Shown here piece after piece: positions 1 to 6,455 of a DNA stretch of 8,592 nucleotides. The position numbers and the translations under genes were made by a program. This stretch comes from Spirochaeta sp. (GTDB taxonomy: Bacteria; Spirochaetota; Spirochaetia; Sphaerochaetales; Sphaerochaetaceae). The stretch is taken from positions 1 through 8,592 of the forward strand of contig JAIMZO010000052.1 of the NCBI GenBank assembly GCA_020054965.1, in the 5' to 3' direction. Numbering within the stretch: position 1 is the stretch's first letter; each line of letters begins with the position of its first letter. The notes under the pieces were generated by a model. That model had not been told where the DNA came from. It searched no databases and saw only the letters and a list, made by a program, of their open reading frames with translations.

Positions 1-51
1 TCACGCCGATGGTACTACGGTCAGCCGTGGGAGAGTAGGTAGCCGCCGGGC
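1..51 (+). rRNA. rrf: 5S ribosomal RNA, 3' end (partial)
   Basis: This is the 3' part of a 5S rRNA; the 5' part lies left of the window. Seen directly: the conserved 3'-domain pattern with CGCCGATGGTACT, the GGGAGAGTAGGT segment, and a terminal GCCGCCGGG that would pair with the 5' end of the molecule to close helix I. The exact 3' end is uncertain by a few bases because the pairing partner is not visible. It is followed at once by a pyrimidine and T-rich run (51-67). As the usual last gene of an rRNA operon, it implies 16S and 23S genes further left. Confidence 0.9.
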
Positions 52-72
52 CTTTTTCTTTTTCCCTTCATC

Positions 73-97
73 CCCTCCTCTAGCGGAGGGTATTTTT
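73..97 (+). terminator. Rho-independent terminator of the rRNA operon
   Basis: A perfect 6-bp stem, CCCTCC (73-78) with GGAGGG (85-90), encloses a 6-base loop and is followed directly by TATTTTT (91-97). It lies 22 bases after the end of 5S rRNA, where an rRNA operon terminator is expected. The right arm also resembles a Shine-Dalgarno for an ATG at 98, but in RNA it would be locked in the stem. A second T-rich run at 53-63 directly after 5S may help termination or be trimmed during maturation. Confidence 0.7.
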
Positions 98-163
98 ATG
101 AGAGAGGGTTATCCTCCCCATTTCGTACCTTTCAATTGCCAAGGAATCCGGCTATACTTGCCC

Positions 164-170
164 GAGGAGG
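164..170 (+). promoter_or_regulatory. Ribosome binding site that decides the start of the DegT-like gene
   Basis: GAGGAGG lies 5 bases before a GTG at 176-178, which is near-ideal spacing. The encoded protein then begins at the point where DegT/DnrJ family proteins normally begin (xxxIPFxKP). The alternative ATG at 98 adds 26 residues with no family counterpart and would rely on a GGAGGG that forms the right arm of the rRNA terminator hairpin. Confidence 0.65.
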
Positions 171-175
171 AACCT

Positions 176-1207
176 GTGGCTTTGATCCCATTCCATAAAC
201 CTACCCTACGCAGGAAAGACATGGATGCAGTATTGCAGACCATGGTGGATGAACGCATTGGGCCGGGTGAACGCAAGAATGAGTTTCTGAAACAGTTTTG
301 TACCTATATTGGAGCCGGAGAAGGGATTGCACTTCGCAGTTATCCCGATGCCTTGCGTGCAGCATTGCTCACGCTCTCTCTTCCCCCAGGGGGAAAAGTA
401 GGGGTGAGTGTACTCTCTCCTTCACTCTACGGTTCAATAGCCAAGGAAATGCAGCTTGAATTGTTACTCGGTGACATAGATGAGGAGAGTGGTTGTCTCA
501 GCCAGGGAGAGGCGTCTCGTCTTGTCGAGGAAGGAGCACAGGCACTCTTGATTCATGAACCAATGTGCCAGATACCGCTGCACGGTGAATTCCGGTCACT
601 TGGAGTTCCTGTCATTGAGGACATCAGCCAAAGCCTTGGCAGTTGCTTTGATGAAGAGAAAGCCGGTGGGTTCGGGGACCTGGTTGTGTGTGCATTGGAA
701 GAGGATGCTGTGGTCAGTGCAGCTGGGGGAGCCGTACTCGCCATCATGCATGGTGATTACCAGAAGACACTCAATGCACTATTCCGTGAATATAGGGAGT
801 ATGTGGAACTCCCCGATATGAATGCTGCACTGGGATTGATCCAGCTTTCCAATCTCGATGACCATCTTTCCAAGAGAAGGGAGTTCTATACGCTTTTTTC
901 CAATGCACTTCTCAAGACTGAACACAAGCTGTATGGAATTGGGAACATAGATTTCAAACCCAATGGATATGGGTTTTGCGTTGTCTTGGACTCCAGAGCC
1001 GAGGATGCCATCAAATTTGCGAACAAGTATCAGGTTTCCGCACGGAAATCGTTCGCAGACACCTTGGCTAAGAGGTACAGCGACCGATTTGATCTTTTCC
1101 CAAAAGCCCTGCCTCCCCATCTCAGAGGAATATCGCTTCCTCTTTACCCATTCCTGAAACAATCAGATACTGAGTTATTGATGAAGGTCATCAGCCACCT
1201 ACCGTAA
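176..1207 (+). CDS. Degenerate DegT/DnrJ/EryC1-fold protein, probably not a PLP aminotransferase
   Basis: A 343-residue protein related to the DegT/DnrJ/EryC1/StrS sugar aminotransferases (PLP fold type I, cytoplasmic, usually about 370-400 residues). Numbering from GTG 176, recognisable family blocks are the N-terminal IPFHKPTL (4-11), VIEDISQSLG (146-155) whose D149 matches the aspartate that contacts the PLP ring nitrogen, GFGDLVV (165-171), the GG pair (184-185), MNAALGLIQL (215-224) and LPLYPFL (321-327). Two cofactor features are missing. Where the family has the Schiff-base lysine, eight residues before the second G, there is D177; and the phosphate-loop SGTxAL is replaced by SYPDAL (55-60). 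The segment between GG and MNAALG is also shortened. I infer a catalytically altered or non-enzymatic homologue; substrate unknown. It heads a probable operon with nadK, 10 bases away. An ATG at 98 is the alternative start (369 residues). Confidence 0.7.
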   Translation: MALIPFHKPTLRRKDMDAVLQTMVDERIGPGERKNEFLKQFCTYIGAGEGIALRSYPDALRAALLTLSLPPGGKVGVSVLSPSLYGSIAKEMQLELLLGDIDEESGCLSQGEASRLVEEGAQALLIHEPMCQIPLHGEFRSLGVPVIEDISQSLGSCFDEEKAGGFGDLVVCALEEDAVVSAAGGAVLAIMHGDYQKTLNALFREYREYVELPDMNAALGLIQLSNLDDHLSKRREFYTLFSNALLKTEHKLYGIGNIDFKPNGYGFCVVLDSRAEDAIKFANKYQVSARKSFADTLAKRYSDRFDLFPKALPPHLRGISLPLYPFLKQSDTELLMKVISHLP

Positions 1208-1217
1208 GGAGTCACCT

Positions 1218-2081
1218 ATGGAACAGAGACAGGTACGTCATGTATTGATCATTGCAAACTGGAGCAAGAAGACATCCCATACCCTCTCCCAGACAATTGT
1301 CGACTACCTCGCGGAGAAGGGAATTGAAAGTAGTGTAAGCAGAACGAACAAGGGAAACGAACCCTTGGTCGTGAATAAGGATACCGACTTGGTCATCTGC
1401 CTTGGAGGGGACGGGACGGTACTCTACTGTGCGCGTTACCTCCAGGATTTGGGAATCCCCATCCTTGCCATCAACGTAGGAACCTTCGGTTACATCACGG
1501 AGATATCGGTAGAGGAGTGGCAGGAAGCTATTGATTACTTCCTTGAAGGAAAGAACACCATCAGCAGAAGACTGATGATCAGGGTAGGGGTATTCAGGAA
1601 AGGCAAGAAGGTATTCACCGCCCATGGATTGAATGAGATGGTGGTTTCCTCCAGTGGTATCAGCAAAGTCGTCAGTCTCTCGCTGCGTATCGGGTCAACC
1701 GAGGCGGGATTCTTTCGCTCGGACGGTATGATCATCGCAACCCCGACCGGGTCAACGGGCTACAGCCTTGCAGCCGGAGGCCCCATACTGGATGTGGATC
1801 TCACCTCCTTGATCATAACCCCGATTTGCCCATTCACCCTGTCCAACCGCCCCCTGGTGGTAAGCGGGGACTCGACCATCACGCTGACCATTCCAAAAGG
1901 ACAGAGAACCGGATTGATGCTCTCGGTGGATGGACAACAAAACTTCTGTCTGCAGGAAGATGATATGATTGTTGTGGAGAAATCCCAGAGCAAGGCACTG
2001 CTGGTCGCAAGCGAAAGACGTAACTACATAGAAGTATTACGTGATAAACTAAATTGGTCCGGGGGAGGATTGCATGCTTGA
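1218..2081 (+). CDS. nadK: NAD kinase
   Basis: Cytoplasmic ATP-NAD kinase (PpnK/NadK), which phosphorylates NAD to NADP and so sets the NADPH pool. The 287-residue length is typical of the bacterial short form. Visible motifs: GGDGT at 63-67 with catalytic D65, the NE pair at 139-140, DGMIIATPTGSTGYSLAAGG at 169-188, and SVDGQ at 236-240 in the C-terminal beta domain. The ATG is preceded by TAAGGAG (1205-1211) at 6-base spacing, and the first bases of that ribosome site are the stop codon of the gene before it. The 3' end overlaps recN by 8 bases. The nadK-recN order is common in bacteria and supports both calls. Confidence 0.96.
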   Translation: MEQRQVRHVLIIANWSKKTSHTLSQTIVDYLAEKGIESSVSRTNKGNEPLVVNKDTDLVICLGGDGTVLYCARYLQDLGIPILAINVGTFGYITEISVEEWQEAIDYFLEGKNTISRRLMIRVGVFRKGKKVFTAHGLNEMVVSSSGISKVVSLSLRIGSTEAGFFRSDGMIIATPTGSTGYSLAAGGPILDVDLTSLIITPICPFTLSNRPLVVSGDSTITLTIPKGQRTGLMLSVDGQQNFCLQEDDMIVVEKSQSKALLVASERRNYIEVLRDKLNWSGGGLHA

Positions 2082-3750
2082 GCGGCTTGAAATACACAAC
2101 TATGCACTGATCGAAGACAGTGTCATCGAGTTTCCTGATGGATTCACGGTGATAACAGGTGAGACCGGCGCAGGAAAGTCAATAATCCTGGGAGCCCTTT
2201 CCCTGCTCTTGGGTGAGAAAACCGAAGTACAATCCATCCGAAGCGGACAGGAGAGTGCAACGGTAAGAGCCTCCTTTGCCCTTGAACCTCCCTATCCTCC
2301 AAACTTGGCTGCGTATCTCGAACGGGAAGGCATTTCCCTTGGCAATGAGAGCCTGATCGTCAGCAGGACCATCAAGAATAATGGACGATCCTCGATATCC
2401 TTGCAAGGTCGTCTGTCCAGCCGAACAGAGTTGGCTGCAATCAGCAAGGAACTGCTTGATATCAGTGCACAGAGGGATCACCAGAGTTTGCTCAGTGCGG
2501 CTAACCAGCTTGCGGTGCTTGATGTCTATGGGAATTGCGATGAAGAGAGGAGGGCCTACCGCTCTGCATATGAATCATACCTGGGGCTGAAAGATGAACT
2601 GGTGAAGAAAAAACAACAGCTTGAACAATCACAGAAGGAAGAGGATTTCCTTCGCTTTGCTGTTGAAGAGATTGCAAGGATAGATCCTAAAGCAGGGGAA
2701 GATGAAGAGATAGCTGAGCAGGTAAGGGTGATCGCAAGCTATGAGCAGATCCATGAATCGTTGAGCTCAGCCATCGGAGCCCTGCATGGAGGGGAGGTGG
2801 GAACCAGTGCCCTTGCCTCCCTCTCCCTTGCAGGCTCCGAGATTGGCAATGCTGCAAAAGCCGACCAATCCCTGTCCGTGTATGTTTCCCGTCTTGAAAG
2901 TGCTGCCATTGAGATCGAAGATATCTATGAAAGTATCCGTGACTACCGCTCATCCATGAGCTACAGTGAGGAAGAGCTCGACAGATTGCAGGGCAGGCTT
3001 GCCAGCCTGCAACGGTTGAAGAAGAAATATGGGCACACGCTTGAAGCGGTCTGTTCCTTCTACCAGGAGAGCCAGAGTCGTCTCAATCTTACTGAGGAAC
3101 AGGAAATCTGGCTAAGCAAACTGGAGAAACAGATTGCTTCTGCAGCGGACCTTGTGACCAGCAAAGCCCTAGTACTCTCACAAAAACGACAGAAGGCTGC
3201 ACAGAGGCTCTCCTCCCAGGTCGAGCAGAAACTCAGGACACTGGGAATGAAGGAGGCAGCCTTCTCTATCACCTTCACCCAAATCCAACCAGGACCACAG
3301 GGAATAGATGAGGTAAGCTATGATATCTGTGCAAACCCCGGGCTGGAAATGCGTTCCATCAAGGATGTAGCCAGTGGAGGGGAACTGTCACGCATCATGC
3401 TTGCAGTGAAAACCAGTCTGGCAGAGAGTGATGCCGTTCCGACTCTAATCTTTGATGAGGTTGATGCCGGTATCGGAGGCAGCGTGGCGCTTTCTGTTGC
3501 TGACCAGCTGATGAACCTCAGCCGTTCCCATCAGGTCATTGTCATCACCCACCTTGCTTCCATTGCAAGCAAGGCAGATACCCATCTGCTGGTGCACAAG
3601 GAGATACGGGACCAGATGAGTTATTCCTTGATCAGAAGGGTGGAAGAGGAAGAACGCCAAAAGGAAATTGCAAGGATGCTCAGTGGTGATGATTCAAGTA
3701 GCGAAAGCCTTGGGCATGCAAAGAAGCTACTGCAAACAGGGAGAAGCTGA
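2074..3750 (+). CDS. recN: DNA repair protein RecN
   Basis: SMC-like ATPase of double-strand-break repair, thought to hold broken ends together during RecA-dependent recombination. The 558 residues match the family (about 550-570). The ABC ATPase is split in the usual way: Walker A GETGAGKS (29-36) in the N-terminal half; a helical coiled-coil region from about 160 to 390 including LKKKYG (315-320); then signature ASGGELSR (433-440), Walker B LIFDEVDAGIGG (458-469) and H-loop histidine H493 in ITHLASIAS. An EIARMLSG block (531-538) near the end is also typical. The H-loop continues ASIAS where many RecN proteins have PQVA. The ATG has a GGGGGAGG site (2061-2068) with 5-base spacing and starts inside the nadK coding region, suggesting translational coupling. 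No LexA box was identified upstream, so SOS control is not shown here. Confidence 0.97.
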   Translation: MLERLEIHNYALIEDSVIEFPDGFTVITGETGAGKSIILGALSLLLGEKTEVQSIRSGQESATVRASFALEPPYPPNLAAYLEREGISLGNESLIVSRTIKNNGRSSISLQGRLSSRTELAAISKELLDISAQRDHQSLLSAANQLAVLDVYGNCDEERRAYRSAYESYLGLKDELVKKKQQLEQSQKEEDFLRFAVEEIARIDPKAGEDEEIAEQVRVIASYEQIHESLSSAIGALHGGEVGTSALASLSLAGSEIGNAAKADQSLSVYVSRLESAAIEIEDIYESIRDYRSSMSYSEEELDRLQGRLASLQRLKKKYGHTLEAVCSFYQESQSRLNLTEEQEIWLSKLEKQIASAADLVTSKALVLSQKRQKAAQRLSSQVEQKLRTLGMKEAAFSITFTQIQPGPQGIDEVSYDICANPGLEMRSIKDVASGGELSRIMLAVKTSLAESDAVPTLIFDEVDAGIGGSVALSVADQLMNLSRSHQVIVITHLASIASKADTHLLVHKEIRDQMSYSLIRRVEEEERQKEIARMLSGDDSSSESLGHAKKLLQTGRS

Positions 3751-4025
3751 TGGACTATTACAAAGCAGATAATGGATTCGCCTACGGTGAAGAGAATAAG
3801 ATTCCCATGGCCAGAATCACCATGCGTTCCCTTGGTGACAAACGAATCGCAATTGACCATACCTATGTCTCTCCCAGCCTGAGGGGACAGGGGATTGCAA
3901 GGAAGCTGGTGATGCTTGTCGTAGAACAGGTAAGGAAAGAGGGGAAGCTGATAGTTCCCCTCTGTTCCTATGCCCAGATGGTCCTTGAGGAGGACCCTGA
4001 GCTGGTCAAGCTTATTGCCGATTAG
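3750..4025 (+). CDS. Small GNAT-like N-acetyltransferase (YjdJ/Acetyltransf_CG type)
   Basis: A 91-residue single-domain protein resembling the minimal GNAT family often called YjdJ or GCN5-related small acetyltransferases. Visible signature: IDHTYVSPSLRGQGIARKLV (35-54), in which RGQGIA (45-50) is the acetyl-CoA pyrophosphate-binding loop (R/QxxGxG/A), and the characteristic LIVPLCSYAQ (67-76). It lacks the N-terminal strands and helices of full-length GNAT enzymes (about 150 residues), which is normal for this subfamily. Substrate unknown. Its ATG shares one base with the recN stop codon (TGATG), and AGGGAG (3738-3743) lies 6 bases before it, so it is almost certainly cotranslated with recN. 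Its TAG stop overlaps the TAA stop of the facing GH57 gene. Confidence 0.88.
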   Translation: MDYYKADNGFAYGEENKIPMARITMRSLGDKRIAIDHTYVSPSLRGQGIARKLVMLVVEQVRKEGKLIVPLCSYAQMVLEEDPELVKLIAD

Positions 4026-6352
4026 TTGATATAGATATCGAAGTTCAATTCCTTCGCCAACGCGTTGATTGAGGCTATGTCCTCTTCCTTCGGTTGTTTT
4101 TGCATGCTTACATACGGATAAACTGCATTCTGCAGTGCTGTAAGGTCAGGTTGGAATCCTCTCTCCCTGACAATCTGCAAGAACTCCAGGATGAAACGGA
4201 TATTGTCCTCATACAGCCCATGTTCCTGGATCTTCTCACCTAGACTGGTCATCTGGGTGTGGAAGATGGTAGCGACCAGATCAATATCCGATTGCTTGCC
4301 ATACTTCTTGAGGAACTCAAGCATCAAGGCAAAATCCTGTTTGTATTCATCCCATTTATCCAAGCTGCCATACATGAACAGGCTCCTTATGGAACTCAAG
4401 GATGCCCCGATCAACTCTTCGTAGAGAGACCCCATTGGTAGATAGGGCACATGCTTTGCCAGTGTGGCATAGTGGAAGATGTTTTTTGACAATTTCCTGA
4501 GAGCGCCATAGTCAAGGGAGCATACACTTCTTTCAATCTGGTCGAATAGTTGGTCACGCATGCGCAAGGGAATCTGCATATGCCCGATGTTCGTGGTCTT
4601 GACGGTATCACACCCTTGCTCTTGCACTTCCATGAGATACTCGAGCGTGGCTTGTTTGGGGTTTGGGTCACGTGCGGTACAGAGGTATCGCGTCAGTGTT
4701 TCTGTATTGGTGATATGAAGCCGTTCAGTATGTTCATCTTCTTCTGTGTATGATTCCAAGTGGAACCATCCATAGGTGTCCTCATAAAACGCTTTCTCGG
4801 CGATGCGTCGATTGAGTGCAAAGAAAAGTGCTGCTTCTACCTCACCGGGAAGTGCATTCATGAGTTCCTTGGCGATGGTCTTTCCATTCCCGTCCTGCTT
4901 CCTGTTTGCCTTTGCCTTTTCCAGGTCGCCCAGAAGTTGCTCCAGCAGGTCTTTTTTGCTGAACGGATTGTATAGATCGACAGCCATGAGAGCATAGGCG
5001 ATATTCTGTTTCGGTTCCAACCCTGCCAGGTCATTGAAGAACCAACCACAACTGGTGTAGGAGAAATGCTTGTATTTCTGTCCCTCAAGCAACATTGCCA
5101 ATGTATGTTTTTTCTCAGCATCATCCGTAAATGAAGAGAGGAAGCTGTCCATATCCTTGAGTTGGCTGGCAACCGCGGAGAATGGGTAGAGCAACTCTTT
5201 TGGATCAAGGCCCTTGCCCAATATTTTCTGTACTTCATCAGCAAAAATTACATCGATTTCTCTTGAGAGATTATCGAAAGCAAGACGAAGAGGGGTTCTC
5301 CATGCTTGGTTCCAGCTCTCTTCACCGCCTGTATGGCAACCACAATCCTTGTACCATCGTGAAACGCCATGACTGCATGACCAACTGGTACCCTTCTTGT
5401 CTTCCCCCTCATGCAGGTAAGCCAACTCAGTAGCCGGATGGTCCTTGAGATATGCGGCATAGTTGGTGAATGTGAAGTCATCTCGCTCTTCGACCTTCTT
5501 GATCAGGGCTGCGAGAGCCATGTCTCCATAGGGCTCGTGATGGCCGTAGATCTCACCATCGGTAGCGGTATGAATCAAATTGGGTTTCTCATCTTCCCTG
5601 ATGGCAACCAGCCGTTGGTACAGTGAGTCGGCATCCCTCAGGTAGTGACCGAAGCTGATACCTTCTGCCAGCTGGGGATTATAGAAGAATGCGCTGATGA
5701 TCTTTCCCTTGGCTCCCTGCAGGAGAAAGGGTCGGTCGTATGGGGCTGCTCTGCCTTCCAGTTCAATTCGCCCCTTTTCCTTATCCTCGATTGCCTTGCA
5801 TTGCCAAGGGGAGAGGATGACGTATGAAACACCTTCTTCAGCAAGGATATCGATGACCATTGGGTTGATTGCTGTCTCAGGAAGCCAGATCCCATCAGCC
5901 TTCCTGGAGAACCTTCTTGAAAAGTCCTCCAGCCCCCAACGAATCTGGACTCTTGCGTCCTCTTCTGTGCATAGGGGGAGAATGGTATGGTTGTACGCTT
6001 GGGCGATGGCATTGCCAAAGCCGAGACGTTCTTTGCTTAATCTGTCGGCTTCCAGGATGAGCTGATAGGTATTCTGATGATACTTTTCCATCCAGCTGAG
6101 CAGGGTAGGCCCGAAATTGAAGCTCAGGTACGTATAGTTGTTGGTCAGGCTGAGGATTCTCCTGACCCCTGAAAGATATCGAGAGAGGCTGTTTGCCTTG
6201 TAGCAATCTGCATGTATGCGTTCATTCCAGTCTGGGAACGGACTAGCAGTAAGCTGTTTCCCGATGAGTCCCGTCTGTGGGTTTTCTCTTGGCGGTTGAT
6301 AGAAATGTCCGTGAAGGATCAGGGATGTCTTGTCCGGTTTGTTTGTTTTCAT
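4022..6352 (-). CDS. GH57-family glycosidase-like protein with DUF3536-type C-terminus
   Basis: A cytoplasmic protein (no signal peptide) of the COG1449 glycoside hydrolase 57 type, related to alpha-amylase/alpha-mannosidase annotations. Numbered from the ATG at 6352 (776 residues), it shows the GH57 blocks in order: HGHFYQPPRE (14-23), GNAIAQAYNHTILPL (113-127), GIWLPETA (154-161) with E159 as the expected nucleophile, and TATDGEIYGHHEPYGD (262-277) with D265 as the expected acid/base. TSWSCSHGVSRWYKDCGC (322-339) and the long helical C-terminal half are typical of DUF3536 proteins, whose substrate is not established; an alpha-glucan is the natural guess. Start choice: the frame stays open to 6457, but that would run over the divergent deoD start. 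The methionine at 6352 begins MKTNKPDKTSLILHGHF and is the last usable start before the first GH57 block. No Shine-Dalgarno precedes it or the in-frame ATGs at 6373 and 6418. Confidence 0.87.
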   Translation of the reverse strand: MKTNKPDKTSLILHGHFYQPPRENPQTGLIGKQLTASPFPDWNERIHADCYKANSLSRYLSGVRRILSLTNNYTYLSFNFGPTLLSWMEKYHQNTYQLILEADRLSKERLGFGNAIAQAYNHTILPLCTEEDARVQIRWGLEDFSRRFSRKADGIWLPETAINPMVIDILAEEGVSYVILSPWQCKAIEDKEKGRIELEGRAAPYDRPFLLQGAKGKIISAFFYNPQLAEGISFGHYLRDADSLYQRLVAIREDEKPNLIHTATDGEIYGHHEPYGDMALAALIKKVEERDDFTFTNYAAYLKDHPATELAYLHEGEDKKGTSWSCSHGVSRWYKDCGCHTGGEESWNQAWRTPLRLAFDNLSREIDVIFADEVQKILGKGLDPKELLYPFSAVASQLKDMDSFLSSFTDDAEKKHTLAMLLEGQKYKHFSYTSCGWFFNDLAGLEPKQNIAYALMAVDLYNPFSKKDLLEQLLGDLEKAKANRKQDGNGKTIAKELMNALPGEVEAALFFALNRRIAEKAFYEDTYGWFHLESYTEEDEHTERLHITNTETLTRYLCTARDPNPKQATLEYLMEVQEQGCDTVKTTNIGHMQIPLRMRDQLFDQIERSVCSLDYGALRKLSKNIFHYATLAKHVPYLPMGSLYEELIGASLSSIRSLFMYGSLDKWDEYKQDFALMLEFLKKYGKQSDIDLVATIFHTQMTSLGEKIQEHGLYEDNIRFILEFLQIVRERGFQPDLTALQNAVYPYVSMQKQPKEEDIASINALAKELNFDIYIN

Positions 6353-6376
6353 ATAGCCCGCCCAGTATATCATAAT
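6348..6376 (+). promoter_or_regulatory. Candidate promoter for deoD
   Basis: TTCATA (6348-6353, 4 of 6 to consensus) is separated by 17 bases from CATAAT (6371-6376, 5 of 6). Predicted initiation near 6383 would give a leader of about 73 bases before the deoD ATG. The spacer is filled by the left arm of the inverted repeat 6354-6393, and the right arm begins at the predicted start site, so a protein bound to the arms would block this promoter. The assignment comes from consensus matching only. Confidence 0.4.
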
Positions 6377-6393
6377 ACCGAGAGGGCGGGCTA
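6354..6393. repeat. Perfect 10-bp inverted repeat, operator-like, in the divergent region
   Basis: TAGCCCGCCC (6354-6363) and its exact reverse complement GGGCGGGCTA (6384-6393) flank an AT-rich 20-bp centre. The arm centres are 30 bp apart, close to three helical turns, so both arms face the same side of the DNA. The AT-rich centre carries the candidate -10 boxes of both divergent promoters. It lacks a T-run on either strand, so it does not read as a terminator. It could be a regulator site for the GH57 and deoD genes, or a 5' leader hairpin of the GH57 mRNA, since the left arm ends one base from its start codon. Confidence 0.7.
6364..6372 (-). promoter_or_regulatory. Candidate extended -10 promoter for the GH57 (DUF3536) gene
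   Basis: On the minus strand this reads TGATATACT, an extended -10 (TG, one base, then TATACT, 5 of 6 to consensus). No convincing -35 box is found 16-18 bases upstream, which is tolerable for extended -10 promoters. Initiation 6-7 bases downstream would fall near 6357, only about 5 bases before the ATG at 6352, giving a nearly leaderless mRNA. This agrees with the missing Shine-Dalgarno but remains an inference. Confidence 0.3.
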
Positions 6394-6455
6394 CCGGTTG
6401 GCGCCCTATCTTGCACATTGTTGCATTCTGGTGAATGATACGGTAGGAGGAAACC

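Noticed and set aside
130..158. Possible promoter TTTCAA-N17-TATACT before the DegT-like gene
   Set aside because: The -10 is good but the -35 is only 3 of 6, and the predicted start near 165 would fall on the GAGGAGG ribosome site and probably disable it. Read-through of the rRNA terminator or an unseen promoter is as likely.
98..175. 26-residue N-terminal extension of the DegT-like protein
   Set aside because: It has no counterpart in the family, and its ribosome site is the 3' arm of the terminator hairpin. The GTG at 176 has a better site.
2986..3012. Nested palindromes inside recN (GCAGGCT/AGCCTGC and TTGCAGG/CCTGCAA)
   Set aside because: They fall in the conserved LQGRLASLQRL coding stretch, where a repeated LQ-x-RL protein pattern explains the symmetry. 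There is no T-run or regulatory context.
4030..4065. Weak hairpin CGAAG/CTTCG near the convergent stops as a terminator
   Set aside because: The stem is only 5 bp, the loop is 8 bases, and there is no T-run on either strand at the right distance.
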